Source: Lucifuga dentata
Taxonomy: Eukaryota; Chordata; Actinopteri; Ophidiiformes; Bythitidae
Direction: 5' to 3'
DNA: 64,000 nt
NCBI GenBank assembly: GCA_014773175.1
Contig: VXCM01002594.1
Coordinates: 62,001 to 126,000 of the forward strand
In this document: positions 1-13,526 of the stretch, piece after piece
Numbering within the stretch: position 1 is the first letter of the stretch
Layout of the letters: the number at the start of each line of letters is the position of its first letter
Translations under genes and position numbers: made by a program
Notes under the pieces: model-generated
The model's database searches: none
What the model was told of the DNA's origin: nothing
The model's input: the letters and a program-made list of their open reading frames with translations, nothing else

Positions 1-128
1 GGGCTCATAAACCACACCCTGAATAACACCAACTTCTCAAGCACACCCAAAGCCATTTCCATGCACCTTTGGGTTAGTGTGACTTCATCTGACTAGCCAG
101 GATGTAACTACAATGTCAGAAAGGTTAG

Positions 129-178
129 ACACACATACATGCACGCACGCATGCACGCACGCACGCACACACACACAG
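129..178. repeat. GCAC/CA microsatellite
   Basis: An imperfect run of CACA, GCAC and CA units. It is simple-sequence DNA with no coding meaning. Confidence 0.85.
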
Positions 179-1036
179 TCTCAGGTTTCCACAGACTGGG
201 ACGAATGGTTTTTTTTAGAGGCTGAAAAACCTACTTTAGATATTGTACCCAGTACGTGACAAATAGATGAGAAATGAACATAAGTTCAGCTCAGGTGGTC
301 AAAGCAGAAGTAGCGTTGTGGGTTTGAATGTAGGCCCAGGGCCTGTTTCACCATGTGAGATTAGCAGGTTAGCCAGGCAGGTAACTTTGGATGTAATCCA
401 GACTTTTCTATCTCACAAACTGATTTTCATTAAACCAGGGCAGATCACCATGGTAACCTACTGTACAGCTAAGCTGCTCTGGAGTAGATTCAGTTCAGAG
501 GATCTCCAGGATCTACAATACTGAAATCATATTAGGCTCTTTTTTTTTCTGCTACAATGACCTAATTTCCCCACATGGTTCATTTCACCTTCCCTCATAC
601 TGAAACTACTGCTTTAAGTCCATTTTCTAAATTCAAACTGTCCTTCTTTTATGTGAACATGCTCAAAGCTGGTTTGGAGTGAGACTCCAGGATCTGTCAG
701 GCTTTATGATGCCAGATAACTGAAAGGTAGCAAGAATAAGCTGAACTCTCTTTATGTTCTTTGGGATATAAACTTCAGAACTAAATTAGGAACTATCCAG
801 AGTAGAAACTGTGGTTCTTTCAATGAGTTCCTTGCTCATATTCCCACCTCTCACATTCCCTCTTCAAATCCTGTGAAGATTACTTAAATCAAGTGACGTC
901 TCTGTCTATCAGAGACACTTTATTAAGTTAAATGCAAGTACTTTAAAGTTGCAGTTGTCAGTGTGTTGGGGCTTGTACCTGACCAGTCAGCATGTTCCAT
1001 CTCATGAGCTAAACCATCGGAGAGTGCCTACCCTGG

Positions 1037-1066
1037 TCTCTCTGTCTCTCTCTCTCTCTCTCTCTC
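1037..1066. repeat. (TC)n microsatellite
   Basis: About 15 TC dinucleotides with one G interruption. Confidence 0.85.
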
Positions 1067-3972
1067 AACATGAACTCTGACTGATTGTGATGGCTGAGTT
1101 TAATCACCATCCTTAACTCGTTCAGGTATAATTTGACTAATTAAATATAGATGTATTAGGTTAAGGAGGCCCTTAGCATTGCTATGAATTAGCTCCTAGA
1201 CATCATGAGTCTGTAATGGATTTTAATGAAATAAAACCAGTGAAATCATATGAATTCACAAGACCACAAATATAGAATGTGCCTGTAAATATAAATGCAG
1301 CAAATAACAGGAAATCTTGGGAGGTAATTCAGTCTTTGTATGGCATTATATCATGGTCATATGATCAAAAAACAAAACAAAACAAAAAAAAACATAACAC
1401 AGGATTTACTAATGCTTTACACGATTAACACTCTTATTCATCTTCTACAACACAAAAACGAAACAAAGGAGAAAGGACTTATTATAATTTTGGAAGACAG
1501 CCCTGTCAGAGCTTTTTGCCAGCTCTTCTGGTGACAGATAACACAAAGCATCCAGCAATGCTGCAACTGTTGAGAGTTCAGAGTCCTCAAATGCCCAAAG
1601 CAGACCAACCCCCACTGGTTCCATGAAAGAAGACGTCCCCTGGGAGAGATCCTTTGATATCAATTAAGGGGCATTCCCACATTGGCCCCCATTGACAGAG
1701 CTTTGATTCATTCAGCTCTGGACTTCCACATGTCACTTTCTACTGGAGACAGACAAGGAAAAGCTCAACAATTGGAAACAGTCTAAAGCTTGAAAAAGCC
1801 CAAACACACCTACAGAGAGAGGGAAAAAAAGAAAAAGCTTACAGAGGAAACCTGAGCAAGGCTGTGTGAGCCTGGCTGTGCTGTGCTGTTGGGCCAATAC
1901 AGTTAAAATTGTCTGGTCTCTGTCTGTCTCTTCCTCTTACTGTCTCTTATTGTCTCTGAGGCCTCTCCTTCAATCTATGCTTCATTCATGCTCACTCTCC
2001 CTCCCACGCATTTTCTCTGTTGACCCAAGAGACCCTAAATTCAATTACTGCCAGACAACAGTGAGAAGCAGCCTCAGCAGCACAGGTAAGACTGTAAAGG
2101 AATTCTGATACCCAACATTTCAAACAAATGCATCATGGGAGTAACTTCAGTCTTCAGTGAAGACATGGCCAGGGTGAAATGTGACCATTCCAATTTAATA
2201 ACTCCTCTAGGTGATTAAGTGTGACAGGAAATTCCGATCCTTAAAAAGGTAAAAAGGTAAGAGAACATTTCAGGAGATGAGAGCAGGCAAGGTGAAGCCA
2301 GCTCACTCTGGGTGAAATAAGGCACCACAGGATCAGGATTATCCCAGGATATCATGCTGCTAGATGACTCCGACATATTAATTAGCCTGCTGAATCTCAA
2401 TGAAAAATTCATAATTCATAAAAAAGGGCTGCCTGTTACTATGCAGCTAAGGCATACTGTTTCATCCTTTATTTGGGAAGAGGAGGAGTTCACATGGAGG
2501 GAGTGCAGGCTAGCTGGAAGCAGAACTGCTGCCACACCCATCACGTGCTGTGATGCTTACCATCCCTGCTGCTAGTCCCTCAGAGGGCTCCACAGTACAA
2601 CATAACAAAAGGATCAGAATGCTGGGATCAAAGGGTAATGTTCAGTGGAATAATGTATGTGCATGATCATGAACAGTCAGAGGAGCCACCTTCATGCATC
2701 TGTTACCAACAAAGAGATTACAGGTTAAGCCTCGGCCTTTCTTTGTGTACTGACACAGGCAAACGGTCACATAGGCACATAGAGTCGACTGGCAGCTCAG
2801 TGCTGTCTAAACCAACGAGAGGCTTTTGCAAAGACAACCATCATGGTTACCATAGGAAAAGGAAGATATAGCATAAAGACATTCTCTCAAAGCACCTGCA
2901 CACAGTATAGAAACCACTGCTGCATCTCACCAGCACAATAACTAACACAATTCATCACTATCTCTGTGCTGTACATGGGTTTGTCATACTATAAATTGTG
3001 CCACTATAGTTTTGATAATGGCAAACCGACATGATTATCATGAGTTTTTATTTGGCCCAGGAAATAGAGGTGATACCATTATCTGTGTTTTACAGATCTA
3101 CTGTATGCAGAGTGGTGAAAATGCTTGTAATGGTCTTGCAGGTAAAAACCCACAGCTGCTGAATAAATCAAAGCCACTCCATTAATTTGCACAGCATAAT
3201 GTAACTGACTTGGTGGGAAGATTTAGCTTTTAAATAATGGTCAATTACTCACATTCCTTCAACAGAAATCCACCACTGTCTTCTCTGCAAATAGTTTTCT
3301 ATTAGTCATATCTGACAGGGGTAAGATGTGTGGTAAAAATCTAAATTCTGGACTTAAGAATAGCCTTACAAATTGGAACAAAGCTGGGCTGATGGACAAG
3401 ACTTCATTCACATGGCTTACTTAATGTTACCAAAATGCCTTGCTGCTGTAGAAACATTTCAATAGAGATATGATGAAATCTGTGGAAATAGAAAGCAAAT
3501 GCAGATTCAGTAAAGTGCAAAGTTATCTGAATGCTTATTAATCTGTGTTTCCAGCATCCTCTAACATCTTAGTATTCTTAGCCATCAGCCACTTGATAAT
3601 TCCACTGTTGCTCCTCTCCTGTAGCTCTCAGCCTCCACGACCCAATTACATTTCAGCATGTAAGGGAGGAAGACTGCTGTATGTGGGAAAGCAATCCCCC
3701 ACACTTCCCGCTGTGGGATTTCAATTTCATGCCATGAGAAAGGCAACTGAGGGTTCAGAGTTCATGTGAGGAAAGTACGAGAGTATTTTCTATCAGAAGA
3801 TAGTGAACGCAAGAATGATGCAAGGCATGTGGATGTCGTGCTCACACAACTGTTCTTTTTAGCTTTACTACGCATCATTCACGAGTGAATAAGGTAATCA
3901 GAAAAAGTCCTTCATCCTCAAGCACAGCACTGTTTTCTTTGAAAATCTGACCCAACACTGGCATATAAATCT

Positions 3973-4103
3973 TCCATTTACCGTATGTTTTTATGGTGAC
4001 ACTGAGCATACCCCACCCCCACCCCTGACACCCCAAANTCCATTTACCGTATGTTTTTATGGTGACACTGAGCATACCCCACCCCCACCCCTGACACCCC
4101 AAA
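3973..4103. repeat. 65-bp direct duplication around a single N
   Basis: Bases 3973-4037 and 4039-4103 are the same 65-base sequence, separated only by one N at 4038. Two contig ends that actually overlap appear to have been joined by a token gap instead of merged. It is most likely an assembly artefact, not a biological tandem repeat. Confidence 0.85.
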
Positions 4104-4198
4104 CACAATGCCATCTTTCAGAAAAACTGGGTCAATCAGCTCTGAAACCAGGAAGAGCTAATAATTCCAAGAAACTTATTGTCAGTCAGAATTTTCAG

Positions 4199-4224
4199 TC
4201 AATGGATTTGAATACAAAGACACA

Positions 4225-4257
<33 letters not shown>

Positions 4258-4310
4258 GCACACAGCACACAGCACACAGGGAGNTCAATGGATTTGAATA
4301 CAAAGACACA

Positions 4311-4341
<31 letters not shown>

Positions 4342-4367
4342 GCACACAGCACACAGCACACAGGGAG
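4199..4367. repeat. about 84-bp duplication around a single N, with (AC)n inside
   Basis: 4199-4283 and 4285-4367 repeat each other and differ only by two bases in the AC run, with N at 4284. Each half has an AC microsatellite followed by three AGCACAC units. As at 4038, this looks like unmerged overlapping contig ends, and the AC length difference fits allelic or sequencing variation. Confidence 0.8.
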
Positions 4368-5583
4368 CTTGGCTGTGTCTTCTGAATATGTTAGTCATAA
4401 ATGGTGTGCAGCAGCATATCCACATACTAGAACACTACACTCACATTAAAGCTCTGCTTGGAGACCTCACCACACCACCACCACCCACCCTTGGAAGAAA
4501 TGGAAATGGCAGCAGATATCAGTGGAAGACAGAACTCTACAGCACAGTAACCAGGGCTCACTCAGATGCTCCCCATCCAGCTCTATTTGTAGCCATGGCA
4601 ACCCACACATAGGCAAGCACGATTTTGTGTGGCTTTACAATGATAAACTCATTACTGATGAAATTCATAGGCATGTACGCAAAGAGAGAACCATTCAAAG
4701 ATCGCAAACACAAGCTCGTACAGCAGCTCCAAGGACGCATTAGTTGTGTCAGGGACAGTCAGCAGGGCGCAGTCAAAGAGTAAGGAGAGGGATGATTGAG
4801 CCTGGTCACATAAAGATACAGCTGCTTGTGTAGTTTCTGATTACAGCTGTAGTCTGTTACAATCAAACTGCTGTTTGAACCACACTTTGATTGGAATCCA
4901 CCTGTCCTGATGTATAACCCACAGAAATGAGCAAGAAATGTTCCCATTTTAAGAGGCGCCAAAAGTGAAAAAGTGAAATATGTTTGCTGAGCTATGAGAA
5001 ACATCAGATGCCTGGATGTGAGCAATTCCCACTCTCCTTTCTAAATGAAGCCTTCTCTGATTCTCTCCAGTCAGGCTGCAAACACTTTCTCAGGGAACAT
5101 GGCAGATAAAATCAGAGAGGCGCTAGTTATCTGTCCCTAACAATCCTTTCTTTCATTCACAATTCTGTGTAAAGAAAGCATTAGCCATGGGGGGAGGGGG
5201 GACTGCTATGGTCACCATGTCACTGCATCTCTCTACCAGTCTGGATTCCTTTTTAAACTCTCATTTACCACAACAGAGATACGTAATCTGTCCAGACGAT
5301 TTTAAAGCTCTTGAACTTGAGTCACTAGCAAATCAGACGGCAATAGTTTCAGAGAACTCACTCAGTATGTTCTACTCCAGGTAAAGCATAAACTGATTTT
5401 TTTCAAACGTCATGTAAACATCATAACCAGACTGAAATTGACTTAAATCAATGTTGGTGTACTCTGTGTAACATTCCTAGATTATATGTGATTGCAAATC
5501 AATTTACTCAAGCATGAACAGTCCATTGGTTTACAACTGCCATAAGCAATCTCCACATGCATTTCCTTACATGCCGTACTCCC

Positions 5584-5999
5584 NNNNNNNNNNNNNNNNN
5601 NNNNNNNNNNNNNNNNNNNNNNNNNNNNNNNNNNNNNNNNNNNNNNNNNNNNNNNNNNNNNNNNNNNNNNNNNNNNNNNNNNNNNNNNNNNNNNNNNNNN
5701 NNNNNNNNNNNNNNNNNNNNNNNNNNNNNNNNNNNNNNNNNNNNNNNNNNNNNNNNNNNNNNNNNNNNNNNNNNNNNNNNNNNNNNNNNNNNNNNNNNNN
5801 NNNNNNNNNNNNNNNNNNNNNNNNNNNNNNNNNNNNNNNNNNNNNNNNNNNNNNNNNNNNNNNNNNNNNNNNNNNNNNNNNNNNNNNNNNNNNNNNNNNN
5901 NNNNNNNNNNNNNNNNNNNNNNNNNNNNNNNNNNNNNNNNNNNNNNNNNNNNNNNNNNNNNNNNNNNNNNNNNNNNNNNNNNNNNNNNNNNNNNNNNNN
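5584..5999. other. assembly gap (N run)
   Basis: 416 consecutive Ns. The gap is flanked by CCC on the left and a C run on the right, so a G/C-homopolymer stretch may have stopped the assembly. Open frames drawn across it are meaningless. Confidence 0.99.
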
Positions 6000-6061
6000 C
6001 CCCCCCGTAAACTGATTAAGCAATTAGCCATGTATATTTGGTGAAAAATTGAATCTTATTA

Positions 6062-6165
6062 CTGCTATTTGTGTATGCGTCTTACTCTGATTTTTGCCTT
6101 AATTAAAGTACAGACAAAAATAGAAGTATAATATGCATGCAAATGTACTGACTGAGTATATAAAG
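6062..6165 (-). repeat. fragment of a dispersed GTTTACATG-type repeat
   Basis: Read on the minus strand, this resembles the start of the element at 12625-12955: CAGTCAGTACATTTGCATGC, then a CTGTACT...TTAAGGCAAAAAT block, then GAGTAAG. It is a short, old fragment of a family with at least three copies in this window. Confidence 0.5.
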
Positions 6166-8167
6166 TCATATAGACCTGCATAGCAGTTACCCCATTCTCC
6201 TGTATGATCTGACAGCCAATCAAATCCCATTTATATTCATACTCAGCCAATGACAGCTCCTCAGAAAATGCTGCTGACAAAATCATCTTCTTTGCCCAAA
6301 TCATTCAAGCATCACCACTGTCAATTCTCCCCCTTTAGCACTGTGAAGCTGGGGGAAGCAGACTGTGTCTCCACCACGGCTCAGAGTTTAACAGGATTTA
6401 GCACACTGCTTTGAGACCAGACTGTCTCCCTCCCTCTGAGCTCTGCCTTCCTTAACAGTCAACATGCCACATCTGCAAATACCCGACAAGAAACATGAGA
6501 TACTGAGAACCTTTGGTGGTCTGTAATATGCACAAATACTATGTGCCTTGAATTTCAATGACTCTGACCTGTCTCACCGTGCAGAGGCAGTGCTGCAGAC
6601 AGCATCTGGGGAAATACTCCAGAGTCAGAATATCTTTACATACACAGATGCTTTACTGATAGCAATGTAATGCCAATAGTTAGTGTTTATCCTGATTACT
6701 CCTTTTATGTTAATACTTCATAATAAACTTACAGCTGATGACAGCTAAGGCAGACAAAGAAAACTGCCAACATTAAGACTTCAGCATGATGAAAATTTGG
6801 TGACACAAGGGTGATATCCCTTCTAAGGCTGGTTTCACATGATAAGCAGTATTTGTGCTGTGGAGAGGGTTCTATGCATCGCTCTCCTCGCTGCCTACAC
6901 TCCCAATGCCCAGTGCCATTCACTGCATGTCAAGGTAGCAACACACATCAGCAAGAAGCACCCCCAAAAGAACACAGCTGATACAACCATACATTACCAT
7001 GGAATTGTGTTTTTGCCCAGATCATAGTATGGAATGATCGTGGTATGATTTTAAAGATGTCTTGTACAACTTGGGAAATTGCTCTATGCAGGTTTTGCTC
7101 TTCTCCTCCAGTGTTGTATTGTTCTACTTATGTCATGTACAGCTATTTTTGGTTGCACATTGTAAAGGTCAGCAGCAGACAGGTCAAAGTTGAATTTGGT
7201 TGAACTTTGAGTGCAGCGGCTAAGTGGAGCATCTGAGCTCCAAATATACAACAATTGAACACCAACTTTAGCACACTGCTTACTGCTAACATGTAAAATC
7301 AACCTAACTACATCAAACTGCTGCCCAACCTTATGACAGGCTACAATAAGGTAAAAAGTGAAAGTAGGACATGAACACTCTAAGAATATAAGGTTGTATG
7401 AACCTATTGTTTTCAATATGGACAAGTATGTACTTTTACAGAATTATTTTTCCATAGATCTCAGACAGTGATACACCAATACTGTCTGAAGCATTGCTAC
7501 TGGCATTAACTCTTTTGCACTCCTTTGATACTGTTGATGAACTGCACTGAGAAGAAGAATCAATGAAGATGATAAATATGCAGAGTGCAACTTAACCTAT
7601 TCAGGTATGGAAATAACTAATGCACAGTTTCATGCAATCGATTGGTTTTACTTTAAACTAATGACAACAGAATTACTAATTTGATAAGTACTGTGATTGG
7701 TATTTTGCATTAGCTGATATTATTACTTTTACTCAGATCATCTCTGAAAAATAGCAAATCCTCAACTCTCCATGTGTTTTTGGATGTCTATCCATTTGTG
7801 GCCATATTTCAACTCTTTGTCATCATTGCTGGTTAGTCAGTCAGTCATTGAGCAGCCACATTAAAGCCCATTTAAGACAGAGCTGAAAGAATACCTTCAT
7901 TATGTTTCTACTCATTAAGTTCACCTCATTGCCTTTCAGTTGACAACAAGGCACACTGAAGCTGCTTACTCCCTGATTGTTCTCCATCACAATGAATGGC
8001 TGGCAGCATACAGGGAAAGAGTGAGTGGTGGGATGATAAGGAGCACTCTGGACTGGTGTGAGAGTTCTGTCCAAAAACTGTGGGTCTTTTCTTTTGTGAC
8101 ATTGTCTCCTTAAGCTTGGGTGCTCCATGCTGCTCTGGTTTCTTTGCCTCTTTAGGCTGTAAACATG

Positions 8168-8699
8168 CTTAAAAGATCATACCGGCCATTTTGCATGTTT
8201 GAGCCTAATATATTAAATTTTCATCCGTTACGTTACTGACAATCATTTCCCAAAGGATAAAACCATATTTCAGCTTTCCTGATATTTTGCAAAATCTCTT
8301 AATCTGTCAAAATCAAATATTCAAGCGATACACCCATCTTAAAAATCGACGTTTCGCCTGCTAATAGTTACGCAGCCTTATGAAGTCATGGTCATTTAAA
8401 TTTTTTGATAAATGCAGGTTTTCTTTTGGGAATTATATTCCCCTGTGGAGACACACATTCACTCCACGCTTTTTACTGCACTTAAATGCTAAAATTATGT
8501 AACTTCTAAAAAAAACCTGAATACATGTCTTGTTCGCGATGATGGATTACCTATCCTAGGAACATTTCAAGCATCAACAAGTTGATTTTAATAGTTACTG
8601 TTCTAGTAGCATGCTTTTTGGATTGTCAGTAACGTTACGTGTATGAAAATTGAATATATTAGGCTCAAACATGCAAAATGGATGGTATGGTCCTTTAAG
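8168..8699. mobile_element. non-autonomous TIR element, family A copy 1 (532 bp)
   Basis: The ends form a roughly 47-bp inverted repeat. The left end begins CTTAAAAGATCATACCGGCC, continues through TTTGCATGTTTGAGCC and finishes AATATATT; the right end is its near-perfect reverse complement, ending GGTCCTTTAAG. Inside each TIR lies ACGTTACTGACAA or its complement. There is no transposase frame, so this is a MITE-like element moved by another element. Related copies lie at 16032, 18523, 22978 and 33271. Confidence 0.8.
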
Positions 8700-8984
8700 T
8701 AATGAATGCAGAAAACGAAAAAAAAAAACTAACTCATCTTAAGTACAAGAGCAAATATGACCAAGTGCCAGAAAGTAAAATAAGTTTGATCAACACATTG
8801 GTTTTTGGTAATTTAATCTTAAATCTCACTCAGTGCATGCTTCAGTGTCTGCTACGAAATGGCAAATGTTTAAATGGCAGCAATAACTATAGACAGTCAT
8901 GGGAATAATGCACTGCAGATCATGGAGAGTTAAATATGCGCAGCATCAGATGAATTACTGTACATCTACATCCTGTCATATGAC

Positions 8985-9180
8985 CCCTGCAGCCAACATC
9001 ACGCAGTACATTTAACATGGACATTATACTGAGATTAAGGCAAAAATGCGAGTAAGAGGGAGAGTCCACCAAGTGAGGAAAAACATGTGGAAGCGGTACT
9101 TCAATTATAACACAATGGATCATTGACGTGCTTGAATAAATTAAATTGCAATTACATGATCTAGGTCTTTCATTCAGAGG
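8985..9180 (+). repeat. partial copy of the GTTTACATG-type repeat
   Basis: Shares with 12625-12955 the blocks GAGATTAAGGCAAAAATG, GAGTAAG, AAGTGAGGAAA, TGCTTGAATAAAT and ACATGATCTAGGT in the same order. It is diverged and truncated. I see no coding capacity. Confidence 0.55.
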
Positions 9181-9478
9181 AAACCAATTTTCTATCAAAT
9201 TCTGTTTTTTTTTTACGTAATGTTTAAAAAAAAATCGAAATAATCGAAAAAAATCAGTGACATTACTTTAAGCCAAAAATCAAAGTTTTAATGTAAATTT
9301 ACTGACTGACTGAATGAGTTGTTCTCAGACTTTACAGAGGTAAGAAGCTCCTAAGATCAACCTATTGTCTTAAACCTTTCTAGCATCTGTATTTAGATTG
9401 GAGAATTACAGGGGATGATGATGATGATACTAGATATGAACCTAGATAAGACTGGAGGTACATCTATAAATAATATGC

Positions 9479-9519
9479 AAAAAAAAAAAAAAAAAAAANA
9501 AAAAAAAAAAAAAAAAAAA
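9479..9519. repeat. poly(A) tract with single N
   Basis: About 40 A residues interrupted by N at 9499. It could be a retroposon tail or simple expansion. No recognisable SINE or LINE body precedes it. Confidence 0.8.
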
Positions 9520-9965
9520 TCCTAAACTTTACCCTGAATTCTGAACTCCCTCACTGACCCACCTTTTGTGGAGGTGAAGCTGATGTTAAGGGGATGACTG
9601 GAAAGCTGTTGACCAGATTAACCCTGGACAATAGCACTAAGACTCGACAGGTTTTAAGTGATATGTTCAGAAATAGATGCTAAGGACATTACACTGGGTA
9701 TTGCCTTGCTGTAAACATAACCTGTAATTGGGAAATCAAAGTAAGGTATTGCATTCTAATGAAACCATGGTGGATACAAAAATATTGCCATTATCTCCTA
9801 TAGAATGTGAGTGAAAACACAAGAGAACTATGGGTTTTCTTGGGCACAGTAGGCTTTTATCACAGCTATACCATCTAATAGAAATACAAATTACACATGC
9901 AATCCTAATTGGCTCATTTATAGTAGAGAAAAAGAATAAAGGTCATGGTGCAACATGGGAGAGGC

Positions 9966-9967
<2 letters not shown>

Positions 9968-10002
<35 letters not shown>
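9968..10002. repeat. (GA)n microsatellite
   Basis: About 17 uninterrupted GA units. The short frames reading RERERE or LSLSLS across it are artefacts. Confidence 0.9.
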
Positions 10003-10006
<4 letters not shown>

Positions 10007-10943
10007 ATGTGAGTAATGGTGAGCGCTGTGATTCTAACGTCATCATTACACAAGAAGTGAAATTTTCCATGTTTGGTTGTGTTAGTATTCTGCCAGTAAC
10101 ATTTGTCTGACTGGAGATAATAGAGCGTGACTGCTTCCTTCATGGTTCTGTTCCCTTCCCTCCACCTTTGTCATCCCATCCCCCACCCCATAACCTTTAA
10201 ATACGTGCTTTAATCTCACTCGTTGCAGGCAACTTGTGCCAAGCTTCCACCAGCCATCAGCAACCATAAGCATCAAAACAACAGCAAAGAGAGCATCAAT
10301 GCATGTTACGCAAAGACTGCAAGGCAGACTGAGGCCTACAGTCAGGATTTCTTGCTCTGTATTCAACGTAGACCAGATTTACTTTTGTAAATCTTTCAGT
10401 GAAAAAATAATTATCAAATGTGCAACAAGACAAAGGTTTTGACTCAAGAAGTGCATGTGATCCATACAATCTAGCTGCTGTTCATGTAGCACAACCAAAG
10501 ACACAGATCGACACAAGCATGTTCACAGCCAGTGTGCTAAATAGGCCACAGCATGGTATGTGACTCACGAGATAGCTAGATGGCCCCTTTTTGTTTCCCT
10601 ACCATCTGATACCCTGCCCGCTGAGGTGGAAACATACTCCTCTGGCCTGGAGAAACAAGAACTGTAGCCATTGGTATTAGTTACAAGGTCAAAATGTTTT
10701 ATATTTTCTTAAAGAGAGAAACATTTCTGAGATGAATTGTACCTGAACAAACTTTGCATTTTATTTATAAAACAAATGCTTAGAGAATTAATTGAAAGTA
10801 TTTTTGACAGTGTATTCATACCTTTTCACTGCTGTAAAGACAAGATTAATTGAGCCAATTGGAATGGAGTAATTCTGATGTATCTGTTGCATATTCTGTC
10901 TTTCGTAACTGAAAATGAGGTAGACTGTGAAAATTTAAAATTA

Positions 10944-11431
10944 CAGGCATTTTCACACCTAGGTCCTTTTAAGTGTTTCTTTCAGACCCTGGAATGTTTC
11001 CCCCTTAAGTTCGGTTCATTTGGGCATATGTGAATACAGAAATCAAACCTGGGTTCACACCAAAAAAAATCAGACTGAGACCACCTAGAGGAGGTGGTCT
11101 CAGTCTCCACAAACCAATCAAGCGGTTCGTTTGTGGTGTGAACATGATTCTTGCTAGTCCCGAACCTAACGAGACAATCTACTGATGTACTAATTGATCT
11201 AAAATTGGAGAAGCTTGCATGTGGTTAATGTTTGATTTTGCTGCTTCTGCCCCCAGACATTTCTGAGCAATGAATAGGGTGATGAATAGGCATGACTTTT
11301 GCTGCTATATTTTGGTTTGATTGGATTTTTCCTGTGTGAAACCTCAATAAACCAACTTGTAAATGTAGCATTCTAATAATTTAGTGCCTGATTTAACCAC
11401 AGCAAATGGACTACAGGTCTGAAAACGCCCT
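10944..11431. mobile_element. hAT-like MITE, about 490 bp
   Basis: The left end CAGGCATTTTCACACCTAGG and the right end CTACAGGTCTGAAAACGCCC are imperfect inverted repeats of the CAGGG...TTTTCA type common in fish hAT-derived MITEs. Inside, 11070-11107 is a hairpin (GACTGAGACCACCT / AGGTGGTCTCAGTC), and GGTTCACACC and GGTGTGAAC blocks mirror each other around it. No clear 8-bp target duplication was seen, and no transposase. The superfamily is inferred from the ends only. Confidence 0.55.
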
Positions 11432-12624
11432 AAGTGACTCATTCTAGCAGCATTCAGCAATCAAAAAAGTCATGGTACCGTAAAAGACAAATTGGTCTGG
11501 AGCTACACCTCCAGAAACAGTCTAACACATTTTCATCTACTAGGACATCCATTCTGGCTTTACAGACTTAAAGCACAGTATGTAAAGACATCTTCTTTCT
11601 ATCCAAAAGGAAAAACCATGAGATTAACTTAAATGCAAGAAACTGAGTATGTTGCCTATTTCATACTGTATTTGATCAAAGATAAGAGATCTTTCCACCT
11701 AAAATGTGAGCCAGTGATTGGGGAAAATGTAGTCTACTGGATGGGGGACCCATGGGCTAAACAACCGCTGAGATTTTTATGCCGAGTGGTGGCTCGACTT
11801 AGAAGACTGAATGAGTGTTAAATTGAGCATTAAATAAAGCTTTTTGTTAGCAGGGCCTTTTGTCACCCTCTCCTGAGCAGCATCTTAAGCTTGTTTCAGC
11901 CCAGCCTAACAAAAGCTCCAACATCAACTAAAACACAATGGCAGGAGGCCAACTGTATATACGCTTTACCCATCAATTGCAACATCTGTTCAAACAAACA
12001 ACATTAATAGTAATATAATGCTTTTTTTTATTTTAGTGACAATATTGCTTTTTAATGTCTCTGTGTAGCAAACTGTATTAAACCCAAATGAAAATGAAAC
12101 GGCCTGAGAAGAAGACTGTAGTACACGTAGAGATGAACAACAGCAATGACTTTCAATCAGTCTGCAAAAGCTTCAGCATTATTTAATATAAACTGAAAAT
12201 TTTCATGTCAAAACACTACAGTCAGTGTTTCTCCATATTTCTCTGAAGGGTAGTAAAGTGTTAAAAACAAACAACACTTAGACCTTGAAACACTAAACCC
12301 TACAATCCATTATAACAAAGCTCTGAGTTTGATAGCTCCTCAGGGCAAAGTGAGGCAGAGCTCCACTGCAGGTTTTTACAGATTGCAGAGCCTAAAGCTG
12401 ACTGAATAAAATCCCTTCCCCACCCACCTCATATCACAGGTAGGAATCAGTGACTGTGAATTCTGACCAATATAAGAAAACCAAGTGGTCAAACCAAAGG
12501 CAGATACAAGGATGGTGTTAGCTTGTTGTCTTCACCAAAGCATTTACTTAAAAAAAAAAAAGAAAAAGAAAAAAAAAATCCTAGAAAAAGCAGCAATGGA
12601 GCAAAACAACTGCTACTTGGCTTG

Positions 12625-12955
12625 TCAGTCAGTATGTTTACATGCATACAATACTCTGACTTTTACCTGTACTGCAGTTAAGACAAAAATGTGAGTAAAA
12701 TGAAATTACCGGTAATATGACTCCACTGTACACCATGACTAGTTGTGTGATCGGCTTACGAGGAGAAGTACACAAGGTGAGGAAATGAATGCTTACACCA
12801 GTTGTAAACCAATGGAGCGTTTACATGCTTGAATAAATCAACTTATAATAACATAATCTAGGTTTGTTACTTGGAGTACACAATGTCAATTTACGCAGAT
12901 TTCGATCTGAGTAAGGCGTTTACATGAAATTTGGAAAATTAATTTACCGGATTAA
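12625..12955 (+). mobile_element. MITE-like repeat with GTTTACATG ends
   Basis: Begins GTCAGTATGTTTACATGC and ends near GAGTAAGGCGTTTACATGAA. Interior blocks (TAAGACAAAAATGTGAGTAA, TGCTTGAATAAATCAA, ATAATCTAGGT) recur at 8985-9180 and, inverted, at 6062-6165. It looks non-autonomous. Exact ends and superfamily are uncertain. Confidence 0.5.
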
Positions 12956-13034
12956 TTGATCGAAGTTTTAACATCCTGACATTCTAAAGAAAAATAAATT
13001 ACACTTTTATGACTCTCTAAACCAAAACAGCTAT

Positions 13035-13526
13035 TACCGTATATACTTGAGTATAAGCCAAGTTTTTATTACCAAATTTCACAATTTCACGGGGGTCAGC
13101 TTATACACGAGAAATTCAAATTTGATCCCAGAGAACAAAATTTCCAGGGGGTGGAAATACTACCCATTACCACTACCTATGGAAAATAGTTTAGAATCAT
13201 ATATTTCCTGACAAAACAACTTATCCAGCACATTTTGTGGCAGCCATTTGTGGTGGCAGCTAGTAAGTGCTGTTGTGATTGGTCAGTTACGGTAATCAGC
13301 TGCTGAAATGAATATCATGTTTACAGATACGTGGATTATTTTCAGAAAATCACAGGAATACTATGACAATACCCAGAAAAACAGGTAATTTGCTAAACAA
13401 ATAAATTGATGGAACAACATCAGGGGGTTGGCTTATATACGGTTTCTTTAAAAATCTAAATTTGCAGGTGAAAATCAGGGGGTTGGCTTATACACGAGAT
13501 CAGCTTATACTCAAGTATATACGGTA
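13035..13526. mobile_element. TIR element with TACCGTATATACTTGAGTAT ends (492 bp)
   Basis: The first 24 bases (TACCGTATATACTTGAGTAT then AAGC) are repeated as an exact reverse complement at the last 24. Interior GGCTTATACACGAGA-type blocks recur at about 13100, 13430 and 13480. No open frame of transposase size is present. Similar CCGTATATACT...TATAAGCC elements occur in many eukaryotes, but I cannot fix the superfamily. It lies in presumed farp1 intron 2. Confidence 0.75.

Noticed and set aside
5508..6044. Four long open frames over the N run
   Set aside because: They consist almost entirely of undefined bases.
7084..7425. 113-codon minus-strand frame in presumed farp1 intron
   Set aside because: No domain or family recognised, no paired splice-site evidence, and base composition like surrounding intron.
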